DNA from: Zoogloea dura | Lineage (GTDB): Bacteria > Pseudomonadota > Gammaproteobacteria > Burkholderiales > Rhodocyclaceae | NCBI RefSeq assembly: GCF_012927165.1 | Contig: NZ_JABBGA010000009.1 | Coordinates: 124,001-188,000 of the forward strand | Reading direction: 5' to 3' | Length of the DNA: 64,000 bases | Shown here: positions 29,138-38,244 of the stretch, piece by piece | Layout of the letters: each line of letters opens with the position of its first letter | Position numbering within the stretch: the first letter of the stretch is position 1 | Program-made: the position numbers and the translations under genes | Notes under the pieces: generated by a model | Seen by the model: only the letters and a program-made list of their open reading frames with translations | Databases searched by the model: none | What the model was told of the DNA's origin: nothing

Positions 29138-29149
29138 TCGACCTGTTTC

Positions 29150-30010
29150 TCAGACCTCGTGATGCACCAGCTCGAACTGGGTGCCGCCCACCAGGGTGCA
29201 GGTCAGCGCGCCCATTTCCCGGTTGCCCAGCAGGGACGCATCGACAAAGCGGATGCCCCGCGCCTCCAGCTCGGCCACGGCCCTTTCGACGTCCGGCACG
29301 CCAAGGCCGACGCGCACGAAGCCCTCCTGCCAATGCACGAAGTCAGACCCGGCCGGCGGCTCCACGAACTGCATGAAGACACCTCCGCAGGCGCTCTTCA
29401 TGATCGCCCCGCGCGGCAGCACGCCGAAATGCACGCCCTCGGCCAGCCGCGTGAAGCCCAGCATCTGCCCGTAGAAGTCGCACCATTTATCCGTCTCGCC
29501 CTGCAGGATGTACTGCACGACACCGAAGAAATGCACGCCGGCCACCGGCGGCACGTTGAAGTCTGCATCCTGCAGGGGCAGGAAATCAACCCAGTAGAAG
29601 GGCACGCCGGCGCGCCGGTCGAGCAGGAACAGCACGGCGCCGCCGGGGCCGTGGATGCCGGGGATGTTCAGCTCCATCGGGCCGGCCCGCGAGGTCAGCG
29701 GGTGGGCACCGCATTCCAGGGCATGGCGGTAGGCCTCGCCGGCGTCGCCCACCCGCAAGGCCAGGGCCTTGAGCACCACGTCGGCGCGGGCCCCCGGCTC
29801 GCGGGCCAGGGCCCTGGCGTCCGAGTTGATGATCACGTTCACATCGCCCTGGCGGTAGAGCAGGACGTTGCGCGAGCGGTGGCGGGCCACCGGACGGAAG
29901 CCCATGGCCTCCAGCACCGCCCCGAAGGCCTCGGGCTGGCGGGTGGCGTATTCGACGAACTCGATGCCTTCGATCACCGGCTGGCCGGTGGTGGGCTTGT
30001 CATTTTCCAT
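29150..30010 (-). CDS. VOC-superfamily, HPPD-like protein
   Basis: A 286-residue protein with two VOC half-domains, resembling 4-hydroxyphenylpyruvate dioxygenase and the C-terminal half of QuiC. The first half has GIEFVEYATRQPEAFGAVLE; the second has GVHFFGVVQYILQGETDKW and ends TQFELVHHE. Of the three metal ligands expected in the second half, the first His and last Glu have candidates, but the middle one (GIxHIAL in relatives) reads GFVRVGLGV, with Arg in place of His. It may thus be non-catalytic or bind metal differently. It lies downstream of a ligBA pair on the same strand, separated by a terminator-like hairpin. The substrate is unknown. Confidence 0.7.
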   Translation of the reverse strand: MENDKPTTGQPVIEGIEFVEYATRQPEAFGAVLEAMGFRPVARHRSRNVLLYRQGDVNVIINSDARALAREPGARADVVLKALALRVGDAGEAYRHALECGAHPLTSRAGPMELNIPGIHGPGGAVLFLLDRRAGVPFYWVDFLPLQDADFNVPPVAGVHFFGVVQYILQGETDKWCDFYGQMLGFTRLAEGVHFGVLPRGAIMKSACGGVFMQFVEPPAGSDFVHWQEGFVRVGLGVPDVERAVAELEARGIRFVDASLLGNREMGALTCTLVGGTQFELVHHEV

Positions 30011-30112
30011 GCTGTCTCCTCCCTGTCGGGCCGGCATCGCAAAAGGCCGGCCGATTCAATAATGGCATGGTTGTACCCCCGTTCCGAGGAGCGGAGCGGC
30101 GTGTCCATGCGC

Positions 30113-30154
30113 AAAAGGCACCGCCAGACCCAGGAAGGGTCCAGCGGTGCCTTT
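30113..30154. terminator. Strong bidirectional hairpin after ligB (first set)
   Basis: AAAGGCACCGC at 30114-30124 pairs with GCGGTGCCTTT at 30144-30154 (11 bp), with inner GACCC/GGGTC. The flanking A and T runs would let it terminate on either strand. It lies 45 bp after the ligB stop, before the VOC gene. Confidence 0.8.
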
Positions 30155-30198
30155 CACCGTCGGCGAGCCCACCCCGCACATGGCGGGGTAGCCCGGTT

Positions 30199-31050
30199 TC
30201 AGTCCTTGCTCTCGAACAGCATCAGGCCGGCGGCCGTGTTCGAGATCGGGATGTGGTAGTTGGCGTGCAGCTTGCGCACCTGGTCCACGCCCCCCAGGGC
30301 GGCGCGGGCGGCCACCCACATCAGCAGCTCGATGCCCTGGGTGCCGGTCAGCTCGATCAGCTCCTCCACCGAGTAGCGGGTGGCCCAGGCCGGATCGTTC
30401 ACCAGGCTGTCCATGAACTCCAGGTCGAAGGACTTGTTGATGAAGCCGGCCCGCTCCCCGTCCAGCTGGTGCGACAGGCCGCCGGTGCCGATCACCACCA
30501 CGCGGGCGTCGGCATCCCAGGACGCCACCGCCTCGCCGATCGCCTGGCCGAGCTTGAAGCAGCGCCCGGCCGAGGGCAGCGGGTGCTGCACGGTGTTGAT
30601 GCACACCGGCACCGTGCGCACCGGCCAGGCCTCGCCGGCATTCGGCCAGAGCAGCTTCATGGGCAGGGTGAAGGCATGATCCACCAGCATTTCCTGGCAG
30701 GTGGTCAGGTCGAACTCCTTGGCCACCAGCTCTTCGATCAGGTGCCAGGACAGGTCCTGGTCGCCGGGGAAGGCCGGCAGGGTCGGGATGCCCCAGCCCT
30801 CGTCGGCGTTGCTGTACTGCGGCGCGGCGCCGACCGCGAAGGTGGGCATCTTGTCGAGGAAGAAGTTGAGGCCGTGATCGTTGTAGATCACCACCGCCAC
30901 GTCGGGCTTGACCTCGGCCAGCCACTGCTGGACCGGCGCGAAGCCGTCGAAGAAGGGCTTCCAGTAAGCTTCCTGCTGCAGCCCGCCGGCAATGGCCCGG
31001 CCGATCGCCGGAACATGGGAGGTCACGATACCGCCTACGATCCTTGCCAT
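30199..31050 (-). CDS. LigB-type extradiol dioxygenase beta subunit, second set
   Basis: A 283-residue catalytic subunit of the LigB (type II extradiol) family. Metal ligands are His12 (TSHVPAIG), His59 (YNDHG) and Glu241 (GIELLMW); the base His194 lies in GTGGLSHQLDGERAGF. It is diverged from the canonical LigB at 36903 and shares QHPLP and GGLSHQxxGERAGF with gallate dioxygenase (DesB) as I recall that sequence. It cleaves a protocatechuate-like catechol; gallate or another carboxylated catechol is possible. The ligA partner is 3 bp upstream. A LysR gene is divergent. Confidence 0.82.
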   Translation of the reverse strand: MARIVGGIVTSHVPAIGRAIAGGLQQEAYWKPFFDGFAPVQQWLAEVKPDVAVVIYNDHGLNFFLDKMPTFAVGAAPQYSNADEGWGIPTLPAFPGDQDLSWHLIEELVAKEFDLTTCQEMLVDHAFTLPMKLLWPNAGEAWPVRTVPVCINTVQHPLPSAGRCFKLGQAIGEAVASWDADARVVVIGTGGLSHQLDGERAGFINKSFDLEFMDSLVNDPAWATRYSVEELIELTGTQGIELLMWVAARAALGGVDQVRKLHANYHIPISNTAAGLMLFESKD

Positions 31051-31053
31051 GGC

Positions 31054-31410
31054 TTATTTCCCCGCCTCGATCAAACGGGCCTGGAAGGCCTCCTTGCTCA
31101 TGCCCGTCTGCTGGGCTCCGATGTCCTGCATGTCCAGGCCGAAGATGCCGGCGAACTTGGCCAGGTAATAGGCATTGCCGCCCGCCGCGATCAGGTCGAG
31201 CACATTGCGCTTCTCCACCGCCGCCCGCTGCTGCGGATCGAGGCCATACTTGCGGCAATAGGCGGCCTCGTCGCGCACGAACTCGGCCCGGTTGTCGGCC
31301 AGATTGAACGAGTAGCACATCTTGTTGAGGGCGTAACCCTTGCGGGCCGCCTCCCCGTCGAACAGGGGCGTTCCCGGAATGACCCGGCGCACCTTCGCTG
31401 TAGCCATCAA
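31054..31410 (-). CDS. LigA-type dioxygenase alpha subunit, second set
   Basis: A 118-residue alpha subunit of the LigA family, the helical cap that closes the LigB active site. The core reads ARKGYALNKMCYSFNLADNR and GGNAYYLAKFAGIFGLDM. It is 25 residues shorter than the other LigA (37760), lacking its hydrophilic C-terminal tail. The stop is 3 bp from the LigB start, so the two are co-translated. Confidence 0.83.
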   Translation of the reverse strand: MMATAKVRRVIPGTPLFDGEAARKGYALNKMCYSFNLADNRAEFVRDEAAYCRKYGLDPQQRAAVEKRNVLDLIAAGGNAYYLAKFAGIFGLDMQDIGAQQTGMSKEAFQARLIEAGK

Positions 31411-31432
31411 TGTCTCCTTGGTATGGGTAGGG

Positions 31433-31492
31433 ATTCGGATATCGATCCGGATATGAATACGGGCATGTATTCGGGTACGTATCCGGGCGTGA
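31433..31492. repeat. 12-bp tandem repeat, five units
   Basis: Five diverged 12-bp units in a row: ATTCGGATATCG, ATCCGGATATGA, ATACGGGCATGT, ATTCGGGTACGT, ATCCGGGCGTGA. They occupy most of the promoter gap between the second ligA and the divergent LysR gene. Confidence 0.85.
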
Positions 31493-31554
31493 CGACGGAA
31501 TGAATGGTGCCCCTTCCCATAACATGGATAAATCCGTCATCCTTGAATCCTCCC

Positions 31555-32472
31555 ATGAGCCAATTCGATCATTTGAGCCTTGACGGCCGCCTCCTCCAGC
31601 TCCTCGTCGCCGTCATCGACGAAGGCTCCATCACCCGCGCCGCGGAACGCCTGGGCGTCACCCAGTCGGCGGTCAGCCACCTCCTGGACAAGCTGCGCGG
31701 CATCGTCGGCGACCCGCTCTTCGTCAAGTCCGGGCGCGGCATCGTGGCCACCGCCCGCGCCGAGGAGCTGGCCGTGCACGCCCGCGTGCTGCTCGACGAG
31801 TTGCGCCGCTTCGCCACCGCGGCCGAGTTCGACCCGGCGCGGCTGGTCAGCACCCTCACCATCGCCGCCAACGACCTCCAACGCGACCTGCTGTTGCCCC
31901 GCCTGCTCGACCGTCTGCGCGACGCCGCGCCGGGCGTGACCCTGCGGGTCATCCCCTCCGACGTGCCCAGCGCCGAGATGCTGCGCGACGAACACTGCCA
32001 GCTGGCCATCTCGCCCCGCCCGCCGGAGGCCGGCGACATCCTGCAGAAGCGGTTGTTCGACGACACCTACCGGGTCTTCCACGACCCGGCCCGGCGCGCG
32101 GCCCCCGCCGGCCTCGACGACTACCTGGCGGCCGAGCATGTCACGGTGCTCTACGAGCCGCGCCGCAGCCTGGACATCGACACCGTGCTGGCCGCCCGCG
32201 GCATCCAGCGCCGCTTCGTCGCCACGGTGCCCGGCTTTGCCGGCATTCCCTCCTTCCTGCGCGGCAGCGCGCGCCTGGCCACCGCGCCGGGGCTGCTCGG
32301 CAGCGGCCTGCTGCGCGAGTTCGCCAGCAGCCCCCTGCCGGTGCCCTGCCCGCCCATGCCCATGTACCTGATCTGGCACCTGCGCCACCGTCACGACCCG
32401 GCCCATTGCTGGCTGCGGGCCGAGCTGGAGGCCCTGGTGCCGGCCGCCCTCGCCGGCAGCGCGGCGGGCTGA
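31555..32472 (+). CDS. LysR-family transcriptional regulator
   Basis: A 305-residue LysR-type regulator. The winged helix covers about residues 5-65 (LLQLLVAVIDEGSITRAAER), followed by the co-inducer domain. I chose the ATG at 31555 where family similarity begins, over the one at 31504. It is divergent from the second ligAB pair, with a 12-bp repeat array in the shared promoter, so it probably controls that pair. It converges on the MFS gene with an 8-bp gap. Inducer unknown. Confidence 0.86.
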   Translation: MSQFDHLSLDGRLLQLLVAVIDEGSITRAAERLGVTQSAVSHLLDKLRGIVGDPLFVKSGRGIVATARAEELAVHARVLLDELRRFATAAEFDPARLVSTLTIAANDLQRDLLLPRLLDRLRDAAPGVTLRVIPSDVPSAEMLRDEHCQLAISPRPPEAGDILQKRLFDDTYRVFHDPARRAAPAGLDDYLAAEHVTVLYEPRRSLDIDTVLAARGIQRRFVATVPGFAGIPSFLRGSARLATAPGLLGSGLLREFASSPLPVPCPPMPMYLIWHLRHRHDPAHCWLRAELEALVPAALAGSAAG

Positions 32473-32480
32473 CACACCGT

Positions 32481-33800
32481 TCAATCGCTCTCCGGCACGG
32501 CCATCAGCTGCCGCGGCGCCATCAGGTAGAGCCAGCCCAGGGCCACGAAATAGCAGCACGGGATCAGGCTGAACAGCAGCTCGTAATTGTTGTTGCTCAC
32601 GGTCAGCACATGGCCGACCAGCTGGGTCATGAACATGCCACCGACCGAGCCCAGCATGCCGCCGAAACCAAACACCGAGCCCACCATGTGGCGCGGCGTG
32701 TAGTCCATCACCAGGCTCCAGATGTTGGCCGTCCACGCCTGGTGGGCGCCGATGGCCAGGGAGATCGCCGCCACCGCCAGCCACAGGCTGCCCGCCCCGC
32801 CGGCAAACACGATGGCGGTGATGCAGGCCGCGCAGATCAGCATGGATAGCAGGCGCGCCCGCACCGGCGCCATGCCGCGGCCTATCATCAGCGACGACAG
32901 GGCTCCGCCGCCGACGCTGCCGACATCGGCGGTCAGGTAGATGACAATCAGCGGAATCCCCATCTGGGTCACGCTGATACCCAGCCCGTACTGCTGGTTG
33001 AGGAAGGGCGGCAGCCAGTAAAGGTAGAACCAGAACACCGGCGCGGTCATGGCGAAGGCCAGGGCAAAGGCCCAGGTGCCCCTCAGGCGCAGGATCCGTG
33101 CGTAGGGCACGCGGCGCGGCGGCGGCTCCGGGTCGGCCTGGATCCAGGCCCGCTCCGCCGGGCCGAGCCGCGGATGGGTCTCCGGGTTGTGGTAGCTCCC
33201 CAGCCACAACAGCAACCACACCCCGCCCAGCGCCCCGATCACGAAGAAGGCCGCCTGCCAGCCCCATACGCTGAGGATCAGCGGCAGCAGCAGCGGCGTG
33301 AGCATGGCCCCCACATTGGTCCCGGCGTTGAAGATGCCGGTGGCCAGCGCCCGCTCCCCGGCCGGAAACCACAGCCGGGTGGTCTTCACGCAGGCCGGGT
33401 AGTTGGCCGCCTCGGTCAGCCCCAGGAAGAAGCGACACACCATGAAACCGGCAGCCGACGCGGCCAGCCCATGGGCCGCCGCTGCCAGGCTCCACAGCAG
33501 CACCGCCAGGGCAAAGGCCCGTCGCACCCCCACCAGGTCGATGAAGCGGCCCTGCACCGCAAAGCCGATGGCGTAGCCGAGCTGGAACCAGAAGTTGATG
33601 TTGGCGTAGTCCTGGGCCGTCCACGCCATGGCCTTGGCCAGCACCGGCTGCATCACCCCCAGGGCCGCCCGGTCGATGTAGTTGAGAGTCGTGGCAAAGA
33701 ACACCAGGGCCAGCATGCCCCAGCGCACCCGGCCCACCGCCAGGGCGCCGCGCAGGCGGGCCGCCAGGCCGGCCGGAGATGCAGACGCGCTCGGACTCAT
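32481..33800 (-). CDS. MFS transporter, anion:cation symporter type
   Basis: A 439-residue, 12-helix MFS permease resembling the ACS family (ExuT, phthalate and glucarate carriers). Marks are ATTLNYIDRAALGVMQPVLA in helix 1 and GLTEAANYPACVKTTRLWF in the loop after helix 4. The ATG at 33800 has GGAGGAG upstream. It is the last of the genes following ligC on the minus strand (22 bp after the efflux-carrier stop). It likely imports an aromatic or sugar acid related to the pathway; the substrate is unproven. Confidence 0.84.
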   Translation of the reverse strand: MSPSASASPAGLAARLRGALAVGRVRWGMLALVFFATTLNYIDRAALGVMQPVLAKAMAWTAQDYANINFWFQLGYAIGFAVQGRFIDLVGVRRAFALAVLLWSLAAAAHGLAASAAGFMVCRFFLGLTEAANYPACVKTTRLWFPAGERALATGIFNAGTNVGAMLTPLLLPLILSVWGWQAAFFVIGALGGVWLLLWLGSYHNPETHPRLGPAERAWIQADPEPPPRRVPYARILRLRGTWAFALAFAMTAPVFWFYLYWLPPFLNQQYGLGISVTQMGIPLIVIYLTADVGSVGGGALSSLMIGRGMAPVRARLLSMLICAACITAIVFAGGAGSLWLAVAAISLAIGAHQAWTANIWSLVMDYTPRHMVGSVFGFGGMLGSVGGMFMTQLVGHVLTVSNNNYELLFSLIPCCYFVALGWLYLMAPRQLMAVPESD

Positions 33801-33822
33801 GCCTTGCTCCTCCACGCCGGCG

Positions 33823-34779
33823 TCAGGGCACGGCCGCGATCAGGCCACCGCTGTGCAGCAGCCAGATAACCCCCGCCACGGTGACAAAGGACGAGAGGGT
33901 GGCCACCATCAGGGTCGCCGCACAGAAGCCTTCCTCACCATGCTTCTGGCCGAAGATGGGGTAGATGCTGAGCATCGGCGCGCTGGCCAGCAGCACGGCC
34001 CCGGCCGCCAGCACCGGGTCGACCGGCCCGAACAGCCACAGGCCGCCGAGCACCGCCAGCGGGTGCAGGACCAGCTTGCCGAAGCTGACCGCCCCCATGT
34101 CCACCAGCGCATTGCGCAGGGGCAGGCCCACCAGGGTGCCGCCGATGAAGATCAGGGCCACCGGTGCCGAAGCCCCGGCCAGCAGGTCCACCACCCGATC
34201 CACCGGCGCCGGCAGGCCGATCGAGAACAGCGAAAACACGAAGGCGGCAAAGATCGCGATCACCAGGGCGTTCTTGCGCAGGCCGAACACCGCGCGCCCG
34301 AAGACCCGCAGGAAGGGCTCGTGGCGGGCCCCGCCGCTCTCCGCCAGAGCCAGGCAGATCGGCAGGATCAGCATGTTCTCGACGATCATGCTCAGGGCCA
34401 GGGCCATCGAGGCCGTCGGCCCGATCACCTGCGCCGCCACCGGGTAACCCACGTAGGCACTGTTGGCGCAACACATGCCCATGCCCAGCAGGCTGGCCTG
34501 CTCCATGCCCTTGCCGCGCACCAGGCGCGCCCAGCACAGGCCGATGCCGAGCACGACCAGGGAACCGAACAGGTAGGCGCCCAGGTAGGGGAAGTTCATC
34601 ACCTCGGCAAAGGTGCGCCGGGAGATCGACTTGAAGACCAGCACCGGCAAGGCGATGCGCACCACGAAGGCCCCCAGCGCCGCCAGGCCGGCCCGGGGGA
34701 AGAACTGCACCCTCACGGCGACGTAGCCCACGGCGATCAGGATGAAGATGGGCGCGGTGATGGACAGGATTTCGAGCAT
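33823..34779 (-). CDS. AEC-family (auxin efflux carrier-like) permease
   Basis: A 318-residue permease of the auxin efflux carrier family with about ten helices. It begins APIFILIAVGYVAVRVQFFP and has the central NSAYVGYPVAAQVIGPTASM and a late ASAPMLSIYPIFGQKHG, all typical. Bacterial members move organic acids such as malonate and malate. It sits between the aldo/keto reductase gene (25-bp gap) and the MFS gene on the same strand, so it may move a product of ring cleavage. Confidence 0.85.
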   Translation of the reverse strand: MLEILSITAPIFILIAVGYVAVRVQFFPRAGLAALGAFVVRIALPVLVFKSISRRTFAEVMNFPYLGAYLFGSLVVLGIGLCWARLVRGKGMEQASLLGMGMCCANSAYVGYPVAAQVIGPTASMALALSMIVENMLILPICLALAESGGARHEPFLRVFGRAVFGLRKNALVIAIFAAFVFSLFSIGLPAPVDRVVDLLAGASAPVALIFIGGTLVGLPLRNALVDMGAVSFGKLVLHPLAVLGGLWLFGPVDPVLAAGAVLLASAPMLSIYPIFGQKHGEEGFCAATLMVATLSSFVTVAGVIWLLHSGGLIAAVP

Positions 34780-34804
34780 GGGCGGGGCCTGGGTCCGGGC
34801 GGGA

Positions 34805-35791
34805 TCAGGCCGGAAATTCCTCGGTATCGATCTCGGTCTGGGTCGGTGCGTTGTAGCGGGTGCCCACCACCGTCTGCTGGTTGATCAGCGCATCCAGGCG
34901 GGCCACCTGCGCGGCGCTGAGGCTGACCTGCAACGCCCCGAGGTCCTCCTCCAGGTGCGCCACCGAGGTTGTGCCGGGGATCGGCACGATGTCCTCGCCC
35001 TTGGCCAGCAGCCAGGCCAGGGCCAGCTGGGCCGGCGTGCACCCAAACTCGTCGGCGACGCCGCGATAGGCCTCGAACAAGCGCAGGTTGGCGGCGTAGT
35101 TGTCCAGCTGGAAGCGCGGCATGGCGCGGCGGATGTCCTTGGCGTCGAAGGCGTTCACGTCCATCGGCGCGCACAGGAAGCCGCGCGCCACCGGGCTGAA
35201 GGCGACGAAGGCCACCCCCAGCTCGCGGCACGCATCAAGCACCGCGATCTCGGGATTGCGGGTCCACAGGGAATACTCGGTCTGCAGCGCCGTGATGGGG
35301 TGCACGGCATGGGCCCGGCGCAGGGTGGCGGCGGACACCTCCGACAGGCCCAGGGTACGCACCTTGCCGGCCTCCACCAGGCCCGCCATGGCGCCGACAC
35401 TGTCCTCGATGGGCACCGAAAAATCCCGGCGGTGGAGGTAGAGCAGATCGATCACCTCGGTCTGCAGATGCTTCAGGCTGGCCTCGACGCTGGCCCGGAT
35501 GGTCTCCGGCCGGCCGTCGATGACACGCTTGCCGTCCACCCCGTGCATGCCGCACTTGGTCGCCAGCACAAAGCGCGAGCGGTGCGGCGCCAGCACCTTG
35601 CCAAGCAGCCGCTCGTTGGCGCCAAAACCATACAGCGCCGCCGTATCGAAGAAATCGACGCCCAGCTCCAGCGCCCGCAGCAACAGCCCGGCCGCCTCCT
35701 CCGGCGCTGGCGGCACCCCGTAGGCGTGGCTGAGGTTCATGCAGCCGAGACCGATGGGCGACACCTGGAAGGGACCGAGCTTGCGTTTCAT
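34805..35791 (-). CDS. Aldo/keto reductase
   Basis: A 328-residue NADPH-dependent aldo/keto reductase. The catalytic tetrad is visible as Asp and Tyr in DFFDTAALYGFGANE, Lys in LATKCG and His in LLYLHRRD; the cofactor site PIPGTTSVAHLEED is near the C-terminus. It resembles the YakC/AKR13-like group. It follows ligC on the same strand after a 139-bp gap that holds a palindromic element, so co-transcription may be attenuated. Its role in aromatic breakdown is not established; it could reduce a semialdehyde or quinone. Confidence 0.85.
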   Translation of the reverse strand: MKRKLGPFQVSPIGLGCMNLSHAYGVPPAPEEAAGLLLRALELGVDFFDTAALYGFGANERLLGKVLAPHRSRFVLATKCGMHGVDGKRVIDGRPETIRASVEASLKHLQTEVIDLLYLHRRDFSVPIEDSVGAMAGLVEAGKVRTLGLSEVSAATLRRAHAVHPITALQTEYSLWTRNPEIAVLDACRELGVAFVAFSPVARGFLCAPMDVNAFDAKDIRRAMPRFQLDNYAANLRLFEAYRGVADEFGCTPAQLALAWLLAKGEDIVPIPGTTSVAHLEEDLGALQVSLSAAQVARLDALINQQTVVGTRYNAPTQTEIDTEEFPA

Positions 35792-35822
35792 GGGCGAATT
35801 CCTTGGGTTGGATTGTTGAGCT

Positions 35823-35945
35823 GCGGCAGGCGCAGAAAGCGTAGCGAGCGCCCCGAGGCCGTGACGAGGAACGGAGACGTACATGCGTACGTCGAGTACC
35901 GGAATCGCGGGATCGGGGTGCGCAGTAGCCTTATGCGCCTGCCGC
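35823..35945. repeat. Palindromic element overlapping the 3' end of ligC
   Basis: A roughly 123-bp imperfect palindrome. The outer arms are GCGGCAGGCGCA (35823-35834) and TGCGCCTGCCGC (35934-35945), perfectly complementary. The centre is GACGTAC-ATGC-GTACGTC (35876-35893). Both are placed around the same axis, and inner blocks such as CCCCGA also match. The right arm includes the ligC stop and its last four codons. Confidence 0.75.
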
Positions 35946-36902
35946 CAGTTGCTGTTCGAGCTGGTGCAATACCTTGTAGCACGGCAGCACACTGGCAACG
36001 CTGGCGTTGGGCTGGCGGCCTTCGCGGATGGCGGCGAAGAACTCGCGGTCCTGCAGTTCGATGCCGTTCATCGACACATCCACCTTCGACACGTCGATCT
36101 GCTCTTCCTTGCCATTGAACAGGTCGTCGTAGCGGGCGATGTAGGTGGCGGTGTCGCCGATGTAGCGGAAGAAGGTGCCCAGCGGGCCGTCGTTGTTGAA
36201 GGACAGGCTGAGGGTGCAGATGGACCCGTTGGCCGCCTTCAGCTGGATCGACATGTCCATGGCGATGCCCAGGGTCGGGTGCGGCGGGCCCTGGATGGCG
36301 TTGGCCTGCACGATGGGGCTGCCGGTCTGGTAAGCGAACAGGTCCACCGTGTGGGCGGCGTGGTGCCACAGCAGGTGGTCGGTCCAGCTGCGCGGCTGGC
36401 CCAGGGCGTTCATGTTGCTGCGGCGGAAGAAGTAGGTCTGCACATCCATCTGCTGGATGTTGAACTCGCCGCCGGCGATCTTGTTGTGCACGTACTGGTG
36501 GCTGGGGTTGAAGCGGCGGGTGTGGCCGCACATGGCGACCAGGCCGGTCTCCTGCTGCAGGCGCACCACCTCCTCGCCCTCGGCGAGGATGTCGCACATC
36601 GGGATCTCCACCTGCACGTGCTTGCCGGCCTTCAGGCAGGCGATGGCCTGGGCGGCGTGGATGGGGGTGGGGGTGCACAGGATCACCGCATCCACTTCGG
36701 GCAGGGCCAGGGCTTCGTCCAGCTCGGCGGTGACGTGGGGAATGCCGTACTTCGCGGCCACTTCACGGGTGGCATCGAGGTCCTGGCTGATCAGGGACAC
36801 GACCTCGACACCGTCGATGTTCTTGATGCCGTCCAGATGCTTGATGCCGAAGGCGCCGGCGCCGGCCAGGGCGACCTTGATGGTCTTGGTGTTGGCGTTC
36901 AT
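35931..36902 (-). CDS. ligC: 4-carboxy-2-hydroxymuconate-6-semialdehyde dehydrogenase
   Basis: A 323-residue Gfo/Idh/MocA oxidoreductase, LigC/PmdC, which oxidises the ring-cleavage product of protocatechuate (as its hemiacetal) to 2-pyrone-4,6-dicarboxylate. The Rossmann start is VALAGAGAFGIKHLDGI, the substrate-domain motif HVQVEIPMCDILAEGEE and the GHTRRFNPSHQY loop follows. Length matches the family. The start codon abuts the ligB stop. Its 3' end lies in a palindromic element. The gene order ligJ-K-I-A-B-C equals pmdEFDABC of Comamonas. Confidence 0.93.
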   Translation of the reverse strand: MNANTKTIKVALAGAGAFGIKHLDGIKNIDGVEVVSLISQDLDATREVAAKYGIPHVTAELDEALALPEVDAVILCTPTPIHAAQAIACLKAGKHVQVEIPMCDILAEGEEVVRLQQETGLVAMCGHTRRFNPSHQYVHNKIAGGEFNIQQMDVQTYFFRRSNMNALGQPRSWTDHLLWHHAAHTVDLFAYQTGSPIVQANAIQGPPHPTLGIAMDMSIQLKAANGSICTLSLSFNNDGPLGTFFRYIGDTATYIARYDDLFNGKEEQIDVSKVDVSMNGIELQDREFFAAIREGRQPNASVASVLPCYKVLHQLEQQLAAGA

Positions 36903-38191
<1,289 letters not shown>

Positions 38192-38244
38192 GTTGTGTCT
38201 CCTGCCTTCCCCGCGGGCCCTGCGTGGGGCCCCCGGTGGGACGG

